A stretch of DNA of 64,000 nt from Methylomusa anaerophila (lineage in GTDB: Bacteria; Bacillota; Negativicutes; Sporomusales; Sporomusaceae). Both the position numbers and the translations under genes were made by a program. This document shows positions 25,422 to 37,156 of this stretch, in pieces; the first letter of the stretch is position 1, and each line of letters begins with the position of its first letter. The notes beneath the pieces are model-generated. The model worked only from the letters and a program-made list of their open reading frames with translations. It was not told the DNA's origin and did not search any database. The stretch spans positions 2,373,501-2,437,500 of the forward strand of contig NZ_AP018449.1 in the NCBI RefSeq assembly GCF_003966895.1, written 5' to 3'.

Positions 25422-25874
25422 ATGCAAACAAAACAAGGTTATATGAATGACTTTACCGGTGAAATAAGGCGCACCGTGTGGGGGGTGCTGGCCTGGGGAC
25501 TGGTTACGCTTCTCGGCGCCTACCTGACGGAACGGCAGCGGCTTGTGCCCGGTTTTTTGTTGGGATTCGCCGCCAGTATAATTTATTACACGCTGATGTG
25601 TTTTAGAATTAAACGAAGCGTGGACCTGCCGCCGGAGCGGGCCATCGGCTATATGCGCTCCGGCTGGCTTATTCGCTTGAGTTTTATTGTCATGATACTT
25701 ATCATATCCCTTCGTATTCCGGGAGTTGATTTTTGGTCAGCAGTAGTGGGAATGTTCTCACTTCAGATAGTTTTTCTGCTGAATGCCGCCATAATTGTGG
25801 CAGCAGGGCTTATTTCCAGAATCGGTAGGACAAGTGGTACCGAGTATGGTGAATATTTGAAAAGAAAGGAGTGA
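25422..25874 (+). CDS. atpI: ATP synthase subunit I
   Basis: About 150 residues with four predicted membrane helices, matching the ATP synthase I family, which helps assemble the c-ring. It precedes atpB as usual. ATG 25422 follows GAGGA by 7 bases; ATG 25389 upstream lacks a ribosome site. The family is weakly conserved, so the call leans on size, hydrophobicity and position. Confidence 0.8.
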   Translation: MQTKQGYMNDFTGEIRRTVWGVLAWGLVTLLGAYLTERQRLVPGFLLGFAASIIYYTLMCFRIKRSVDLPPERAIGYMRSGWLIRLSFIVMILIISLRIPGVDFWSAVVGMFSLQIVFLLNAAIIVAAGLISRIGRTSGTEYGEYLKRKE

Positions 25875-25884
25875 AAGCAAAACT

Positions 25885-26559
25885 ATGGGACATGGTCATG
25901 AGATTGGCAGTCATAAGCTGGCGCATCTTGCCGGGTTGACGTTTCATCTTGACACCTTGTACATGACCTGGCTGACTATGGCGATTGTTATTTTGCTGGC
26001 CGTGCTGGCGACTCGCCGGCTTAGTCTTGTGCCGGGCGGCTGGCAGAACTGCCTGGAAATAGCCGTTACGGCTCTTATGGGCCAGATTGAGTCTACACTG
26101 GGGCCGAAAGGCCAAAAATGGGCACCCATGATTATTACGCTGTTTCTGTTTCTGCTTGTCGGTAATGAATTAGGTTTGATACCCGGATTTACATCACCAA
26201 CGAACGACCTTAACACTTCCTTTGGTTTAGCGCTGATGGTGCTGGTCCTGGTACACGTTCTGGCAATCGTGAACAAAGGGCCGGTGCGCTATATCAAACA
26301 TTACTTTGAACCCTTCCTACCCTTTGTTATTATTAACCTTATTGAAGAAATTGCCAAGCTGATAACCCTGTCTTTCCGGCTATTTGGCAATATCGTTGCC
26401 GGCGAAATTCTGCTCATCATTTTGGGTATGCTGGTCCCGTATGTAGTCCCGACGGCTTGGCTGGCCTTCAGTGTATTTGTCGGCCTTATACAGGCTTTTC
26501 TATTTACCATGCTGTCCATGTCGTATCTTGCCAACTCATTGCAGGACGGTCAGCATTAA
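25885..26559 (+). CDS. atpB: ATP synthase F0 subunit a
   Basis: 224 residues, integral membrane subunit forming the proton half-channels. The essential arginine is in the helix EEIAKLITLSFRLFGNIVAGE, and the C-terminal helix has LIQAFLFTMLSMSYLANS. ATG 25885 follows GAAAGGAGTGAAAG. Next in order after atpI. Confidence 0.97.
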   Translation: MGHGHEIGSHKLAHLAGLTFHLDTLYMTWLTMAIVILLAVLATRRLSLVPGGWQNCLEIAVTALMGQIESTLGPKGQKWAPMIITLFLFLLVGNELGLIPGFTSPTNDLNTSFGLALMVLVLVHVLAIVNKGPVRYIKHYFEPFLPFVIINLIEEIAKLITLSFRLFGNIVAGEILLIILGMLVPYVVPTAWLAFSVFVGLIQAFLFTMLSMSYLANSLQDGQH

Positions 26560-26617
26560 ACATTGCTGCCCATCCTACATTATTTAGGTATCCCAGGTAT
26601 CCGTGGTATCCATTTAA

Positions 26618-26899
<282 letters not shown>

Positions 26900-26987
26900 G
26901 TAATGCAGCGTTATAGGGCGACTGGCAGGATCTAAAACATTCCGGCCAGCCGCTCCCCTTATACGCCGGAAAGAGGAGGGACCCTCA

Positions 26988-27491
26988 TTGATTGATTTGA
27001 ATGCGACGCTATTTGCGCAAATTATAAATTTTCTTATTTTAGTGTTAATTTTGAGCAAGGTCGCTTATAAACCGCTGATGAAGGTATTAGCCGACCGGCA
27101 GGCTAAGATTCAGGCAAGCCTGGATACTGCCGAACAGGAACGGCTGGCTGCCGAGAAGCTGAGACAGGAATATGTGGCCCAAATGGCTGATGCCCGTAAA
27201 GAGGCTCAGACCATTCTGGAAAAAGCAACAAAACTGGCGGAACAGGCCAAGGAAGATATTCTTAAAGAAGCACGGGAAGAGAGTACCCGGCTTTTGAAAG
27301 CCACCCAAGAGGAGATCGCAGTGGAGCGGGAACGGTTCTTGCACGAGATTAAAGGTGAGGTTGTGAGCCTCGCTATCACGGCAGCCGCCAAGGTGGTTGC
27401 CCAAAATCTTGACGAGCAGGCTAACGCCAAGCTGGTGACCAATTTTATCGATAGCCTGGATGAAAAGAAAATAGGTGGTCTGCCATGCTAA
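26988..27491 (+). CDS. atpF: ATP synthase F0 subunit b
   Basis: 167 residues: an N-terminal membrane helix (LFAQIINFLILVLILS) and a long charged coiled-coil that forms the peripheral stalk. TTG 26988 follows AGGAGGG. The end overlaps the start of atpH by 7 bases. Confidence 0.95.
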   Translation: MIDLNATLFAQIINFLILVLILSKVAYKPLMKVLADRQAKIQASLDTAEQERLAAEKLRQEYVAQMADARKEAQTILEKATKLAEQAKEDILKEAREESTRLLKATQEEIAVERERFLHEIKGEVVSLAITAAAKVVAQNLDEQANAKLVTNFIDSLDEKKIGGLPC

Positions 27492-28024
27492 TGAACCAGC
27501 TGGCGCAAAGATACTCTCAGGCCATTTATGAAATTGCTTCAGAAAAGAACATGATGGACCAGGTGGAAGCCCAGCTGAATTTGGTTCAGTCCGCTATTGC
27601 CGGGTATAGTGATTTGAGTACGCTTATGTATCATCCGCAGGTTCCTGCCCAAGCCAAAAAAGAGACAGTGAATAAAATTTTCGCTAACGAATTGGATGAT
27701 TTTGTCCGCAATTTTTTATTCCTGCTCATTGATAAACGGCGGGAAGCGGCCCTTCCGGCCATTGTCCGGGAATATGTAAAACTGGCGAATGCGGCCCGGA
27801 ATATTCTGGAAGCGGAAGTCATTACCGCTAAGGCGCTAAACCCTGAGCAACAACGGACTTTGGCGGATAAAATTTCTAAAGTTACCTGCAAGAAGGTTGT
27901 CTTGAAATCTCACGTCAATGAGGAAATTTTAGGCGGTGTTATTGTTAAAATTGGTGACAAGCTGATTGACGGCAGTGTGGTCCGCCAACTGAAATCCTTG
28001 CAGGCGGCACTCCTAGCGCAGTAG
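27485..28024 (+). CDS. atpH: ATP synthase F1 subunit delta
   Basis: 179 residues of the OSCP/delta family that links the stalk to F1. Features: LAQRYSQAIYEIASE start, RNFLFLLIDKRREAAL and the C-terminal KSHVNEEILGGVIVKIGDKLIDGSV. ATG 27485 after AGGTGG; ATG 27491 is possible. A family 1 repeat separates it from atpA, an unusual gap in this operon. Confidence 0.95.
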   Translation: MLMNQLAQRYSQAIYEIASEKNMMDQVEAQLNLVQSAIAGYSDLSTLMYHPQVPAQAKKETVNKIFANELDDFVRNFLFLLIDKRREAALPAIVREYVKLANAARNILEAEVITAKALNPEQQRTLADKISKVTCKKVVLKSHVNEEILGGVIVKIGDKLIDGSVVRQLKSLQAALLAQ

Positions 28025-28096
28025 CCCAAGCCAAGTTTTTTCTTAAATCACTGTGTTGCTTTTGTATTTTCGTAACGGCTCAGCATACCTAATGCC

Positions 28097-28291
28097 TCGA
28101 ACTGCTTAGAAATCGTTAGATGCTAGGCTCGACGAGGACCAGAACGGAAGCGTACTGGACGTACGCTGGAGTGAGGACCGCAGAAGCACGATTCTAATTT
28201 CGTTAGTGTTATCAACGTGAGTTAACTTGTCGCAGATAACAGCAACGCAGATGGTGCGGCGACGCAGCATGACGGTTTATAAGCAGTTCCC
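28097..28291 (+). repeat. Dispersed palindromic repeat family 1, copy D (middle class)
   Basis: About 195 bp, from CGAACTGCTTAGAAATCG to TTTATAAGCAGTTC. It has the inner palindrome GCGTACTGGACGTACGC and shares with copy E the section containing ACGATTCTAATTTCGTTAG and GTCGCAGATAACAGC. It sits inside the atp operon between atpH and atpA and accounts for most of the 28025-28342 gap. Confidence 0.85.
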
Positions 28292-28342
28292 TACTTAAAG
28301 GTGAATATTCTTTCGAGGACTAAGATTGGGGTGACAAACTAC

Positions 28343-29872
28343 ATGAAAATGAAGCCAGAAGAAATAACGGCCATCATCAAGCAGCAGATTGAGCACTATC
28401 AAGTGGATCTTAATGTTGATGATATTGGTTCCGTTATTGAAGTAGGCGACGGAATTGCCCGGATCCACGGCTTGGAAAAGGCCATGGCCGGTGAGCTTCT
28501 GGAATTCCCGCATGAAGTTTTTGGCATGGTGCTCAACCTGGAAGAAGATAACGTTGGCGCCGTGCTTTTGGGCGGCGAGGTTGAAATTAAGGAAGGCGAC
28601 ACGGTTCGCCGTACCGGCCGCATCATGCAGGTTCCTGTGGGTGAAGTCATGGTCGGCCGGGTTGTGAATGCTATCGGCCAGCCGATTGACGGCAAAGGAC
28701 CTATCAATACTACGGAATTCCGGCCGGTTGAATACCGGGCGCCCGGCATTGCCGACCGTCAGTCGGTTAAGGAACCTTTGCAAACAGGACTCAAGGCTAT
28801 TGACTCCATGGTACCCATCGGCCGCGGTCAGCGGGAACTGATTATCGGTGACCGGGGTACCGGCAAGACAGCCATTGCCGTGGACACCATTATTAACCAA
28901 AAGGGCCAGGGCGTAATTTGTATTTATGTAGCCATCGGCCAAAAATCATCCACTGTCGCGCGGGTGGTGAAAACACTGAGCGACGCAGGCGCAATGGAAT
29001 ACACAATTGTCGTGTCCGCTGCCGCTTCCGACAGTGCGCCGCTGCAGTACCTGGCTCCTTATGCCGGGGTTACGATGGGTGAGTATTTTATGCTCAAAGG
29101 CGGGCATGTGTTGTGTGTTTATGACGATTTGTCCAAACATGCTACCGCTTATCGGGCCATGTCCCTGCTGTTAAGGCGTCCGCCGGGACGTGAGGCGTAT
29201 CCGGGCGACGTATTCTACCTCCATTCCCGTTTATTGGAACGGGCGGCTAAACTGTCCAACGAACTTGGCGGCGGTTCAATCACCGCTCTGCCGGTAATTG
29301 AAACCTTGGCCGGCGACGTTTCGGCTTATATCCCGACTAACGTTATTTCCATTACCGACGGTCAGATATTCTTAGAGAGCGAGTTATTCTACTCCGGCGT
29401 TCGTCCGGCGATCAACGCCGGTCTGTCGGTATCCCGGGTAGGCGGCTCGGCTCAGATTAAAGCCATGAAGCAAGTTGCCGGGCGCTTACGCCTGGACTTG
29501 GCCCAATTCCGCGAACTGGCTGCTTTTGCCCAGTTCGGGTCCGATCTTGACAAGGCAACCAAAGCTCAATTGGATCGCGGACAGCGTATGATGGAGCTGT
29601 TAAAGCAGCCCCAATATGTTCCGATGGTGGTTGAGGAGCAGGTGATGTCCATCTACACCGGCATTCACGGTTATCTTGACGATGTTGCCGCTGCGGATGT
29701 AACCAAGTTTGAACAGGATTTCCTTAAGTTTATGCGGGCCAACTATGCCGAGGTTGCTAAAACCATTCGGGAAAAGAAAACATTGGACGCTGACACGGAA
29801 GAGGTCCTCAAGAAAGCTATAAAAGAATTTAAAGATACTTTCACCACGAATAAGATTGAAGCGGCGAGGTGA
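28343..29872 (+). CDS. atpA: ATP synthase F1 subunit alpha
   Basis: About 509 residues. The P-loop [13 protein letters not shown], the signature [17 protein letters not shown] and the N-terminal [19 protein letters not shown] are standard. ATG 28343 follows GGGGTGAC; an in-frame start at 28301 would add residues not found in the family. Non-catalytic nucleotide-binding subunit of F1. Confidence 0.98.
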   Translation: MKMKPEEITAIIKQQIEHYQVDLNVDDIGSVIEVGDGIARIHGLEKAMAGELLEFPHEVFGMVLNLEEDNVGAVLLGGEVEIKEGDTVRRTGRIMQVPVGEVMVGRVVNAIGQPIDGKGPINTTEFRPVEYRAPGIADRQSVKEPLQTGLKAIDSMVPIGRGQRELIIGDRGTGKTAIAVDTIINQKGQGVICIYVAIGQKSSTVARVVKTLSDAGAMEYTIVVSAAASDSAPLQYLAPYAGVTMGEYFMLKGGHVLCVYDDLSKHATAYRAMSLLLRRPPGREAYPGDVFYLHSRLLERAAKLSNELGGGSITALPVIETLAGDVSAYIPTNVISITDGQIFLESELFYSGVRPAINAGLSVSRVGGSAQIKAMKQVAGRLRLDLAQFRELAAFAQFGSDLDKATKAQLDRGQRMMELLKQPQYVPMVVEEQVMSIYTGIHGYLDDVAAADVTKFEQDFLKFMRANYAEVAKTIREKKTLDADTEEVLKKAIKEFKDTFTTNKIEAAR

Positions 29873-29878
29873 TAAGAT

Positions 29879-30730
29879 ATGGCTAGCTCCGGGGATATAC
29901 GCCGCCGCATAAAAAGCGTAAAAAATATTCAGCAGATTACCAAAGCCATGAAGATGGTTGCCGCTGCCCGTTTGCGCCGGGCGCAGGAACGGGCTATTGC
30001 CAGCCGGCCGTACACCGATAAAATCCAGGAAGTTCTGGCCAGCGTAACTGCCAATGCCCGGGATGCCGTTCATCCATTGTTGGCAGCGAGGGAAGTTAAG
30101 CGAACCGGATATCTTGTGCTAAGCGCCGATAAAGGCTTGGCCGGTGCCTATTCTTCCAATCTAATCCGGGAAGTATTGCCGCAGGTTTATGGCAAGGAGA
30201 ACGTGCGGCTGGTTACTGTGGGCAGAAAAGCCCGGGATTACTTTCGGCGGCGGGGTTACACCATTGATGACGCATTCATAGGCTTTTCCGAAAGGCCATC
30301 CTATGCTAACGCCGTTGATTTGGCCAAGCTGATGGCGGACAAGTTTACCGCCGGTGAGTATGATGAGATTTATCTTGCTTATACCCGCTTCTATTCGCCG
30401 ATTAACCAAAAGCCGACGACAGTGAAGCTGTTGCCGGTGGCGGGAACGGGCGAAGGCGAAGACCTTCCGCAAACCGAATACATTTTTACGCCTTCCGCCG
30501 AGGAAGTTTTGAATCTCTTATTGCCCAAGTATTTGGAGACAGTCATTTACGGCGCGCTGCTGCAATCGGCTGCCAGTGAGCTTGGTTCACGGATGACGGC
30601 CATGGGGTCGGCCACCGATAATGCTCAGGAACTGATCTCCAAACTGACCTTGCACTACAATAAAGTTCGCCAGGCCACCATTACCCGGGAAATAACGGAA
30701 ATTGTGGGTGGCGCCGAAGCGCTTAAGTAA
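29879..30730 (+). CDS. atpG: ATP synthase F1 subunit gamma
   Basis: 283 residues forming the central rotor shaft. N-terminal SSGDIRRRIKSVKNIQQITKAMKMV (read in two parts) and C-terminal TLHYNKVRQATITREITEIV are the family hallmarks. It starts 6 bases after atpA with GAGGTG upstream. Confidence 0.98.
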   Translation: MASSGDIRRRIKSVKNIQQITKAMKMVAAARLRRAQERAIASRPYTDKIQEVLASVTANARDAVHPLLAAREVKRTGYLVLSADKGLAGAYSSNLIREVLPQVYGKENVRLVTVGRKARDYFRRRGYTIDDAFIGFSERPSYANAVDLAKLMADKFTAGEYDEIYLAYTRFYSPINQKPTTVKLLPVAGTGEGEDLPQTEYIFTPSAEEVLNLLLPKYLETVIYGALLQSAASELGSRMTAMGSATDNAQELISKLTLHYNKVRQATITREITEIVGGAEALK

Positions 30731-30767
30731 GACAGTTCCTAGTAAGACCAAAGGAGGGGGAACCTAA

Positions 30768-32177
<1,410 letters not shown>

Positions 32178-32180
32178 TGA

Positions 32181-32585
32181 GTGGCCAACAAGATCAGGCT
32201 GGACATTGTTACTCCGGAGCGCATGGTTTATTCCGAAGACGTTAACATGGTTATCGCCCGGGCAACCGACGGGGATCTTGGTGTTTTGCCCGGACACGTT
32301 CCTTTAATTGCCGGGCTGGATATTTGGCCGCTGCGAATTCTGCAGGACGAGGGCGAGGCCCAGGTTGCCGTGTGCGGCGGTTTTATTGAAGTCCGGCCGC
32401 AGAAAATTACCATTTTAGCCGGCTGCGCTGAACTACCGGGTGAGATTGATATTGAACGGGCCGAGGCTGCTAAAGAACGGGCGGAAGCACGTTTGAAAAG
32501 CCAGGGGCCGGATATTGATGTACTTCGCGCTGAGAGCGCCTTACGGCGGGCGATAGTGCGGCTAAAGGTAGGCAGCAGCAAATAA
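32181..32585 (+). CDS. atpC: ATP synthase F1 subunit epsilon
   Basis: 134 residues: N-terminal beta-sandwich (IRLDIVTPERMVYSED...GVLPGHVPLIAGL) and a C-terminal helical hairpin rich in Glu, Ala and Arg that regulates the enzyme. GTG 32181 lies 3 bases after atpD. Last gene of the atp operon. Confidence 0.97.
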   Translation: MANKIRLDIVTPERMVYSEDVNMVIARATDGDLGVLPGHVPLIAGLDIWPLRILQDEGEAQVAVCGGFIEVRPQKITILAGCAELPGEIDIERAEAAKERAEARLKSQGPDIDVLRAESALRRAIVRLKVGSSK

Positions 32586-32593
32586 CGCATTTT

Positions 32594-32656
32594 AAACCGC
32601 AGAGACCCAGAGAGCACGAGAACTTCGCGCACTCTGCGTCCTCTGCGGTTTTTAAT
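32594..32656. repeat. Family 3 palindromic repeat, short copy (terminator-like)
   Basis: AAACCGCAGAGACCCAGAGA on the left and CTCTGCGTCCTCTGCGGTTT on the right, followed by TTAATTTT. As a hairpin with a T-rich end it may act as the terminator of the atp operon. Confidence 0.7.
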
Positions 32657-32867
32657 TTTCAAAAAAATTACCGAAAAATTTCATTGTATAGGATATCAAA
32701 AAAATGGCAAAAATGAATTTAGTACGAAATATGATTAATTAGAGCTCAAGGACTTAAGCCCCTTGCTTACCATATACAGTGATGATAAACTATTAAAGAG
32801 AAAAAAGTTGCTATTTGACAAAGCTGGAATAATAGTTAATTTTACCGCTGTTGTGGGAGGAACTTAT

Positions 32868-34127
32868 GTGGAAAAGATAGTTGTTCAAGGAGGAAACCGT
32901 CTGTCCGGCAGCATTAAAATCAGCGGCGCCAAAAATGCGGTTTTGCCGATCATTGCTGCCACGCTGCTTGCGACTACACCGAGCACGCTCGAGGAGATTC
33001 CCGATCTTGAAGATGTGCGTACAATATGTGAAGTCCTGGGGCATTTGGGTGTCGTTGTAACAAAGAACACTCCTAATACCTTGACCATTGATAGCAGTAA
33101 CATCATCTCGTGTGAAGCACCTTATGAACTGGTAAGAAGAATGCGGGCATCCTTTTACGTTATGGGACCGCTTTTAGCGCGTGAAAATATGGCTAAAATT
33201 TCTTTGCCCGGCGGTTGTGCTATTGGCACCCGGCCGATTGATCTTCATCTAAAAGGTTTTGAAGCGTTGGGGGCGGAGATTTTGCTGGGACACGGTTTTA
33301 TTGAAGCAAAAGCGCCGCAAGGCCTGAAAGGAGCCCGAATTTATCTGGATTTTCCCAGCGTCGGCGCTACGGAGAATATTATGATGGCCGCCAGTATGGC
33401 TAAAGGTCAGACTATTATTGAGAATCCGGCACAAGAACCGGAGATTGTAGATTTGGCAAACATATTGAATGCAATGGGCGGGCGTATTCGGGGTGCCGGG
33501 ACGAACATAATCAGAATCGACGGGGTCAAAGAATTAACAGGAGCTTGTTACGCGGTTATTCCGGACCGGATTGAAGCGGGGACCTATATGCTGGCGGCGG
33601 CGATAACCGGCGGCGACCTCTGGCTGGAAAACGCCTTGACCGAGCATTTAAAACCTGTAATCGCCAAATTAAGAGAAGTTGGCGTGGTTATTGAGGAAGA
33701 TGTAACCGGTGTGCGGGTCCGGGGGAATGGCCCTCTGAAAGCCGTTGACGTTAAGACTTTGCCTTATCCGGGCTTCCCGACCGATATGCAAGCCCAGTTC
33801 ATGGCGTTAATGACGGTAGCAGAAGGAACCAGTATTGTCACCGAGACCGTCTTTGAAAATCGCTTCATGCACGTAGATGAACTCAAGCGGATGGGCGCCA
33901 GCATTAAGATAGAAGGCCGGAGCGCAGTTGTCGAGGGCGTAAAAGCTTTGACCGGATGCCAGGTAAAAGCTACCGACCTTAGGGCGGGGGCCGCCCTGGT
34001 ACTCGCTGGTTTAGCAGCGAACGGACAGACGGAAATTGGCTGCGTTCATCATATTGACCGGGGTTATGACGGATTGGTGGAAAAGCTTAAAAGCGTCGGC
34101 GCCTCTATCCAACGGGTAGGACGATAG
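32868..34127 (+). CDS. murA: UDP-N-acetylglucosamine 1-carboxyvinyltransferase
   Basis: First committed step of peptidoglycan synthesis: adds enolpyruvate to UDP-GlcNAc. About 419 residues from GTG 32868 ([14 protein letters not shown]), 7 bases after GGGAGG. The active-site cysteine, the fosfomycin target, is in [18 protein letters not shown], and [10 protein letters not shown] is intact. The atp-murA-spoIID-spoIIQ-spoIIID-mbl order matches B. subtilis (murAA). A strong terminator follows. Confidence 0.97.
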   Translation: MEKIVVQGGNRLSGSIKISGAKNAVLPIIAATLLATTPSTLEEIPDLEDVRTICEVLGHLGVVVTKNTPNTLTIDSSNIISCEAPYELVRRMRASFYVMGPLLARENMAKISLPGGCAIGTRPIDLHLKGFEALGAEILLGHGFIEAKAPQGLKGARIYLDFPSVGATENIMMAASMAKGQTIIENPAQEPEIVDLANILNAMGGRIRGAGTNIIRIDGVKELTGACYAVIPDRIEAGTYMLAAAITGGDLWLENALTEHLKPVIAKLREVGVVIEEDVTGVRVRGNGPLKAVDVKTLPYPGFPTDMQAQFMALMTVAEGTSIVTETVFENRFMHVDELKRMGASIKIEGRSAVVEGVKALTGCQVKATDLRAGAALVLAGLAANGQTEIGCVHHIDRGYDGLVEKLKSVGASIQRVGR

Positions 34128-34144
34128 GCGGGGGGAGTATCCAG

Positions 34145-34172
34145 AGGTCAGGAGTCAGAAGTCAGAATCCTT
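34145..34172. repeat. Family 2 short repeat (TCAGGAGTCAGAA), copy 1
   Basis: GTCAGGAGTCAGAAGTCAG, the same unit as at 34328-34388 and 48370-48442. Confidence 0.55.
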
Positions 34173-34254
34173 CGCTAAGGCGTTCTTCTATTTCGTCTTT
34201 TCATAACTACCTTACTACCTTTTGCATAGCTATAATAATATCCTAAACAATTCG

Positions 34255-34296
34255 CAGCAGGCGGCCGTTCCGGCCGCCTGCTGATTTATTTTCGGT
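34255..34296 (+). terminator. Rho-independent terminator after murA
   Basis: Perfect 13-bp stem CAGCAGGCGGCCG / CGGCCGCCTGCTG with a 3-base loop, then ATTTATTTT. Confidence 0.8.
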
Positions 34297-34327
34297 TATC
34301 ATTCAAATATACAGAATTGAGAATTAG

Positions 34328-34388
34328 ATTAAAATACTCCGAAACGAGCGTTCGCTCATTCTGACTCCTGAATTCTGAATTCTGCCCC
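34328..34388. repeat. Family 2 short repeat, copy 2
   Basis: CGAGCGTTCGCTC followed by ATTCTGACTCCTGAATTCTG, the inverted form of the unit at 34145. Lies just upstream of spoIID. Confidence 0.6.
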
Positions 34389-34426
34389 CTGCCCCATCAG
34401 CATACCCCTTGCTTTGTCGGCATATT

Positions 34427-35479
34427 ATGAAACAGAAGCTGTGTTTCGACGCATGGCGAAAGGATGATGCCGGGGTGAGATATATACTGATATACGGTAT
34501 ATTGCTGGTAATCGCAGTAGTCATTGTCATTCCGGCAATCACTATCGGCGGACTTGGCATCGTTTTCCAGTCCAGGGTTACCCAGTCGCAAAATGAAGCC
34601 CATACAGGCGAGGATGTTTCCATTAAGGTATTTAACCATGCAACCGGGGAAATTATCACCATGAATCTGGAAGACTATGTTAAAGGAGTTGTGGCTGCCG
34701 AGATGCCGGGAGAGTTCGAATTAGAAGCGTTAAAAGCGCAGGCTGTGGCAGCGCGAACTTATGCGGTTAAGCATATGGCTTATTTTGGCGGAACAGGAAC
34801 AGCGGAACACCCGGGGGCGGATGTAAGCAGCGATCCCAAGGAAAGCCAGGCCTGGCAAAGCGACAGTGTTATACAGATGAAATGGGGGCGCAACTACAAA
34901 AAGTATTGGAGCAAGGTTACGCTGGCAGTAGACCAGACAAGAGGCTTAATTGTTACATATAATGGTGAACCGATTAATGCGGTTTTTCATTCAACCAGCG
35001 GTAACCGGACCGCCAGCGCCAAAGAAGTCTGGGGATTTGATTATCCGTATCTGAGAAGTGTAGCCTGCACCTGGGATCAAAATTCTCCCAAATATCACGA
35101 TGTAAAAGAGGTAACATTGGTGGAATTAGAAACTAAGCTGGGAACAGACGCAGGGATCATAGCGGCCGCCCAAGACGGTAACCAGGCCAGTATCGTCAAT
35201 ATTATTAACCGGACGGAATCAGGACGGGTCGACAAGGTAAGGATTGGCAACAAGATTTTCTCCGGTCTGGAAGTGAGGGAAAAGCTGGATCTGCGTTCGT
35301 CGCTTTTCGATATTGAACCTCAGGCCGATAAGCTGATTATTAAAACAGTAGGTTACGGGCACGGCGTCGGTCTCTGCCAGTATGGCGCCAATGGCCAAGC
35401 GAAGAAAGGGCGAGACTTCCGGCAGATTTTAACTTATTATTACACTGGTGTTGCTATCAGAAATATATTTGGCTCCTGA
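34427..35479 (+). CDS. spoIID: Stage II sporulation protein D
   Basis: Membrane-anchored lytic transglycosylase that, with SpoIIM and SpoIIP, drives engulfment during sporulation. An N-terminal membrane helix (ILIYGILLVIAVVIVIPAI) is followed by the SpoIID domain: NLEDYVKGVVAAEMPGEFEL, ALKAQAVAARTYAVKHM, FHSTSGNRTASA and the C-terminal GYGHGVGLCQYGANGQAK. About 350 residues. The start is uncertain: no good ribosome site precedes ATG 34427. Synteny with murA and spoIIQ supports the call. Confidence 0.95.
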   Translation: MKQKLCFDAWRKDDAGVRYILIYGILLVIAVVIVIPAITIGGLGIVFQSRVTQSQNEAHTGEDVSIKVFNHATGEIITMNLEDYVKGVVAAEMPGEFELEALKAQAVAARTYAVKHMAYFGGTGTAEHPGADVSSDPKESQAWQSDSVIQMKWGRNYKKYWSKVTLAVDQTRGLIVTYNGEPINAVFHSTSGNRTASAKEVWGFDYPYLRSVACTWDQNSPKYHDVKEVTLVELETKLGTDAGIIAAAQDGNQASIVNIINRTESGRVDKVRIGNKIFSGLEVREKLDLRSSLFDIEPQADKLIIKTVGYGHGVGLCQYGANGQAKKGRDFRQILTYYYTGVAIRNIFGS

Positions 35480-35502
35480 TTATTACGTAAATATCTAGTA
35501 AA

Positions 35503-35626
35503 GGACCGGAACCGCAGAGACACAGAGGACACAGAGGGCCACAGAGAAAGAATGACGAAGAGGGAGCATGTAAAATAAAACCCTCTGTGTTTCTCTGTGC
35601 CCTCTGCGCCTTTGTGGTAAAACGTC
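35503..35626. repeat. Family 3 palindromic repeat, long copy
   Basis: GGACCGGAACCGCAGAGACA and ACAGAGGACACAGAGGG on the left return as CCCTCTGTGTTTCTCTGTGC and CTCTGCGCCTTTGTGGT on the right. Fills most of the spoIID-spoIIQ gap. Confidence 0.75.
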
Positions 35627-35685
35627 TCTTCACGTTAACGTTTCCCTTGAATGAAAACTGGGCATAATATACTTGAGGTGATATT

Positions 35686-36441
35686 ATGCCCGGAAAATTA
35701 TTCCCGGCCTTGTTTGGTAAAGATAAAGTGATAAGATATATTTGGCGTTCCGGCGGAATTGAGGCGAAACCGGTATTTACCGCTGCCACCTTGCTGATTT
35801 TAGCCGCTATTCTCGCATTTTTCGTTATTAGTGTTTTCCAAGCCGAGAAAGAGCAGCTCCTCCTGCAAAAGGTTCAGCCTATTCAAAACCCTGAACCGCC
35901 GGTCATTAGTTCCGAAATATCCGAAATAAATAATGTCCCGGCGACACTGCCTTCCAGTACACCGGTGACAGCAGCCGAAACAGGCGACATAGAACAAAAA
36001 ATTCCTGCTGGCGGACCGGGTAACGCAGACGATAGCAGCGAAAGTATTCACCGGTTACTCAACGGTAATGTGATATTGGCATTTGGTTGGCAGGAACATC
36101 CATTATTCAAGGATTGGCGTTACCATACCGGTGTGGATTTAGCGGCAGCAGAAGGACAAGCCGTTCCGGCTTTTTTGCCGGGAGAGGTAATTGATGTGAA
36201 TACTGATAAACATTTAGGATTAACTGTGGTTGTGAAAAGTGAAAAATATGCTGTTTATTATGGTTCTATCGCGACAGCCAGTGTAAGTAAAGGCGATAGG
36301 GTAGCAACCGGTATGCAAATCGGGCTTATTGGGGCGGCAGCCGGGGAAAAATATGGCCCCCATCTCCACCTGGGAGTAAAATCACTGGTAACAGACACCT
36401 ATATTAATCCGGCAGAAATATTTCCCGAAATCAAAAATTAA
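35686..36441 (+). CDS. spoIIQ: SpoIIQ-like M23 (LytM) family protein
   Basis: 251 residues: an N-terminal membrane helix (TLLILAAILAFFVISVF), a low-complexity linker and a LytM/M23 domain from about residue 125. Zinc ligands are visible in HTGVD and GPHLHLGV, so both metal motifs seem intact, as in clostridial SpoIIQ, whereas the B. subtilis protein is degenerate. SpoIIQ spans the forespore membrane and contacts SpoIIIAH in the engulfing mother cell. ATG 35686 follows GAGGTG. Position after spoIID matches Firmicute synteny. Confidence 0.88.
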   Translation: MPGKLFPALFGKDKVIRYIWRSGGIEAKPVFTAATLLILAAILAFFVISVFQAEKEQLLLQKVQPIQNPEPPVISSEISEINNVPATLPSSTPVTAAETGDIEQKIPAGGPGNADDSSESIHRLLNGNVILAFGWQEHPLFKDWRYHTGVDLAAAEGQAVPAFLPGEVIDVNTDKHLGLTVVVKSEKYAVYYGSIATASVSKGDRVATGMQIGLIGAAAGEKYGPHLHLGVKSLVTDTYINPAEIFPEIKN

Positions 36442-36469
36442 CAGAAACATCGCCTGAGAGGCGCTGCAA

Positions 36470-36516
36470 GAAAAGAGTGAACTCCCGCTGCTATTAGTGG
36501 TAGTTCACTCTTTTGT
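36470..36516 (+). terminator. Rho-independent terminator after spoIIQ
   Basis: 13-bp perfect stem AAAAGAGTGAACT (36471-36483) and AGTTCACTCTTTT (36502-36514). A small CGCCT-GAG-AGGCG hairpin lies just before it. Confidence 0.82.
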
Positions 36517-36695
36517 CTGGGGTATCTTGTAATATATACCATGTACTATATATAAACTCTGTGATTAGAGTATTTTAAGAAATATCAGCTTTTTCTTACT
36601 TGATCAGCTTGTACCTATAGAGTCTTTTCCCGCCTTTTCCCGCATATACATGTTAGCAAGAGCAGAAAGGGCGTTCACAGGAGGGAGAGACTGGA

Positions 36696-36953
36696 ATGAA
36701 AGAATATATTCGCAAACGGGTATTGGATATATGTAACCATATCATGGAAACGAAAGAAACTGTGAGACAAACAGCAACAGTATTCGGTGTCAGCAAAAGC
36801 ACCGTACATAAAGACATGATAGAAAGGCTGCCGGAGATTAACAAGCGTTTAGCAGCCAAAGTGAAAAACATATTAGAACTAAACAAAGCGGAACGCCATA
36901 TTCGCGGCGGTGAAGCTACAAGGAAAAAATATAAGAACGCGGAAAAAAATTAA
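36696..36953 (+). CDS. spoIIID: Sporulation transcription factor SpoIIID
   Basis: 85-residue helix-turn-helix regulator active in the mother cell with sigma-E. The sequence KEYIRKRVLDICNHIMETKE and the recognition region TATVFGVSKSTVHKDMIERL are characteristic. ATG 36696 follows GGAGGGAGAG. Directly upstream of mbl, as in B. subtilis. Confidence 0.97.
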   Translation: MKEYIRKRVLDICNHIMETKETVRQTATVFGVSKSTVHKDMIERLPEINKRLAAKVKNILELNKAERHIRGGEATRKKYKNAEKN

Positions 36954-37156
36954 AAAATACTAAAATTAAGCCAAAATTAACCAAAGTATGTAGTATATTG
37001 TTGATATTTAGAGGATTTTTGCTTTTTATGTAGAATAGAATATTTATATCAATTTTGAAAAATGTGTTAAAAATGTACTATCTTAGTCTGTTTTTTCTTA
37101 GCCATGATAGGACAAGCAGCGGTAAGGGATACGGCTGAAAGGAGATTCGGTTCTGC

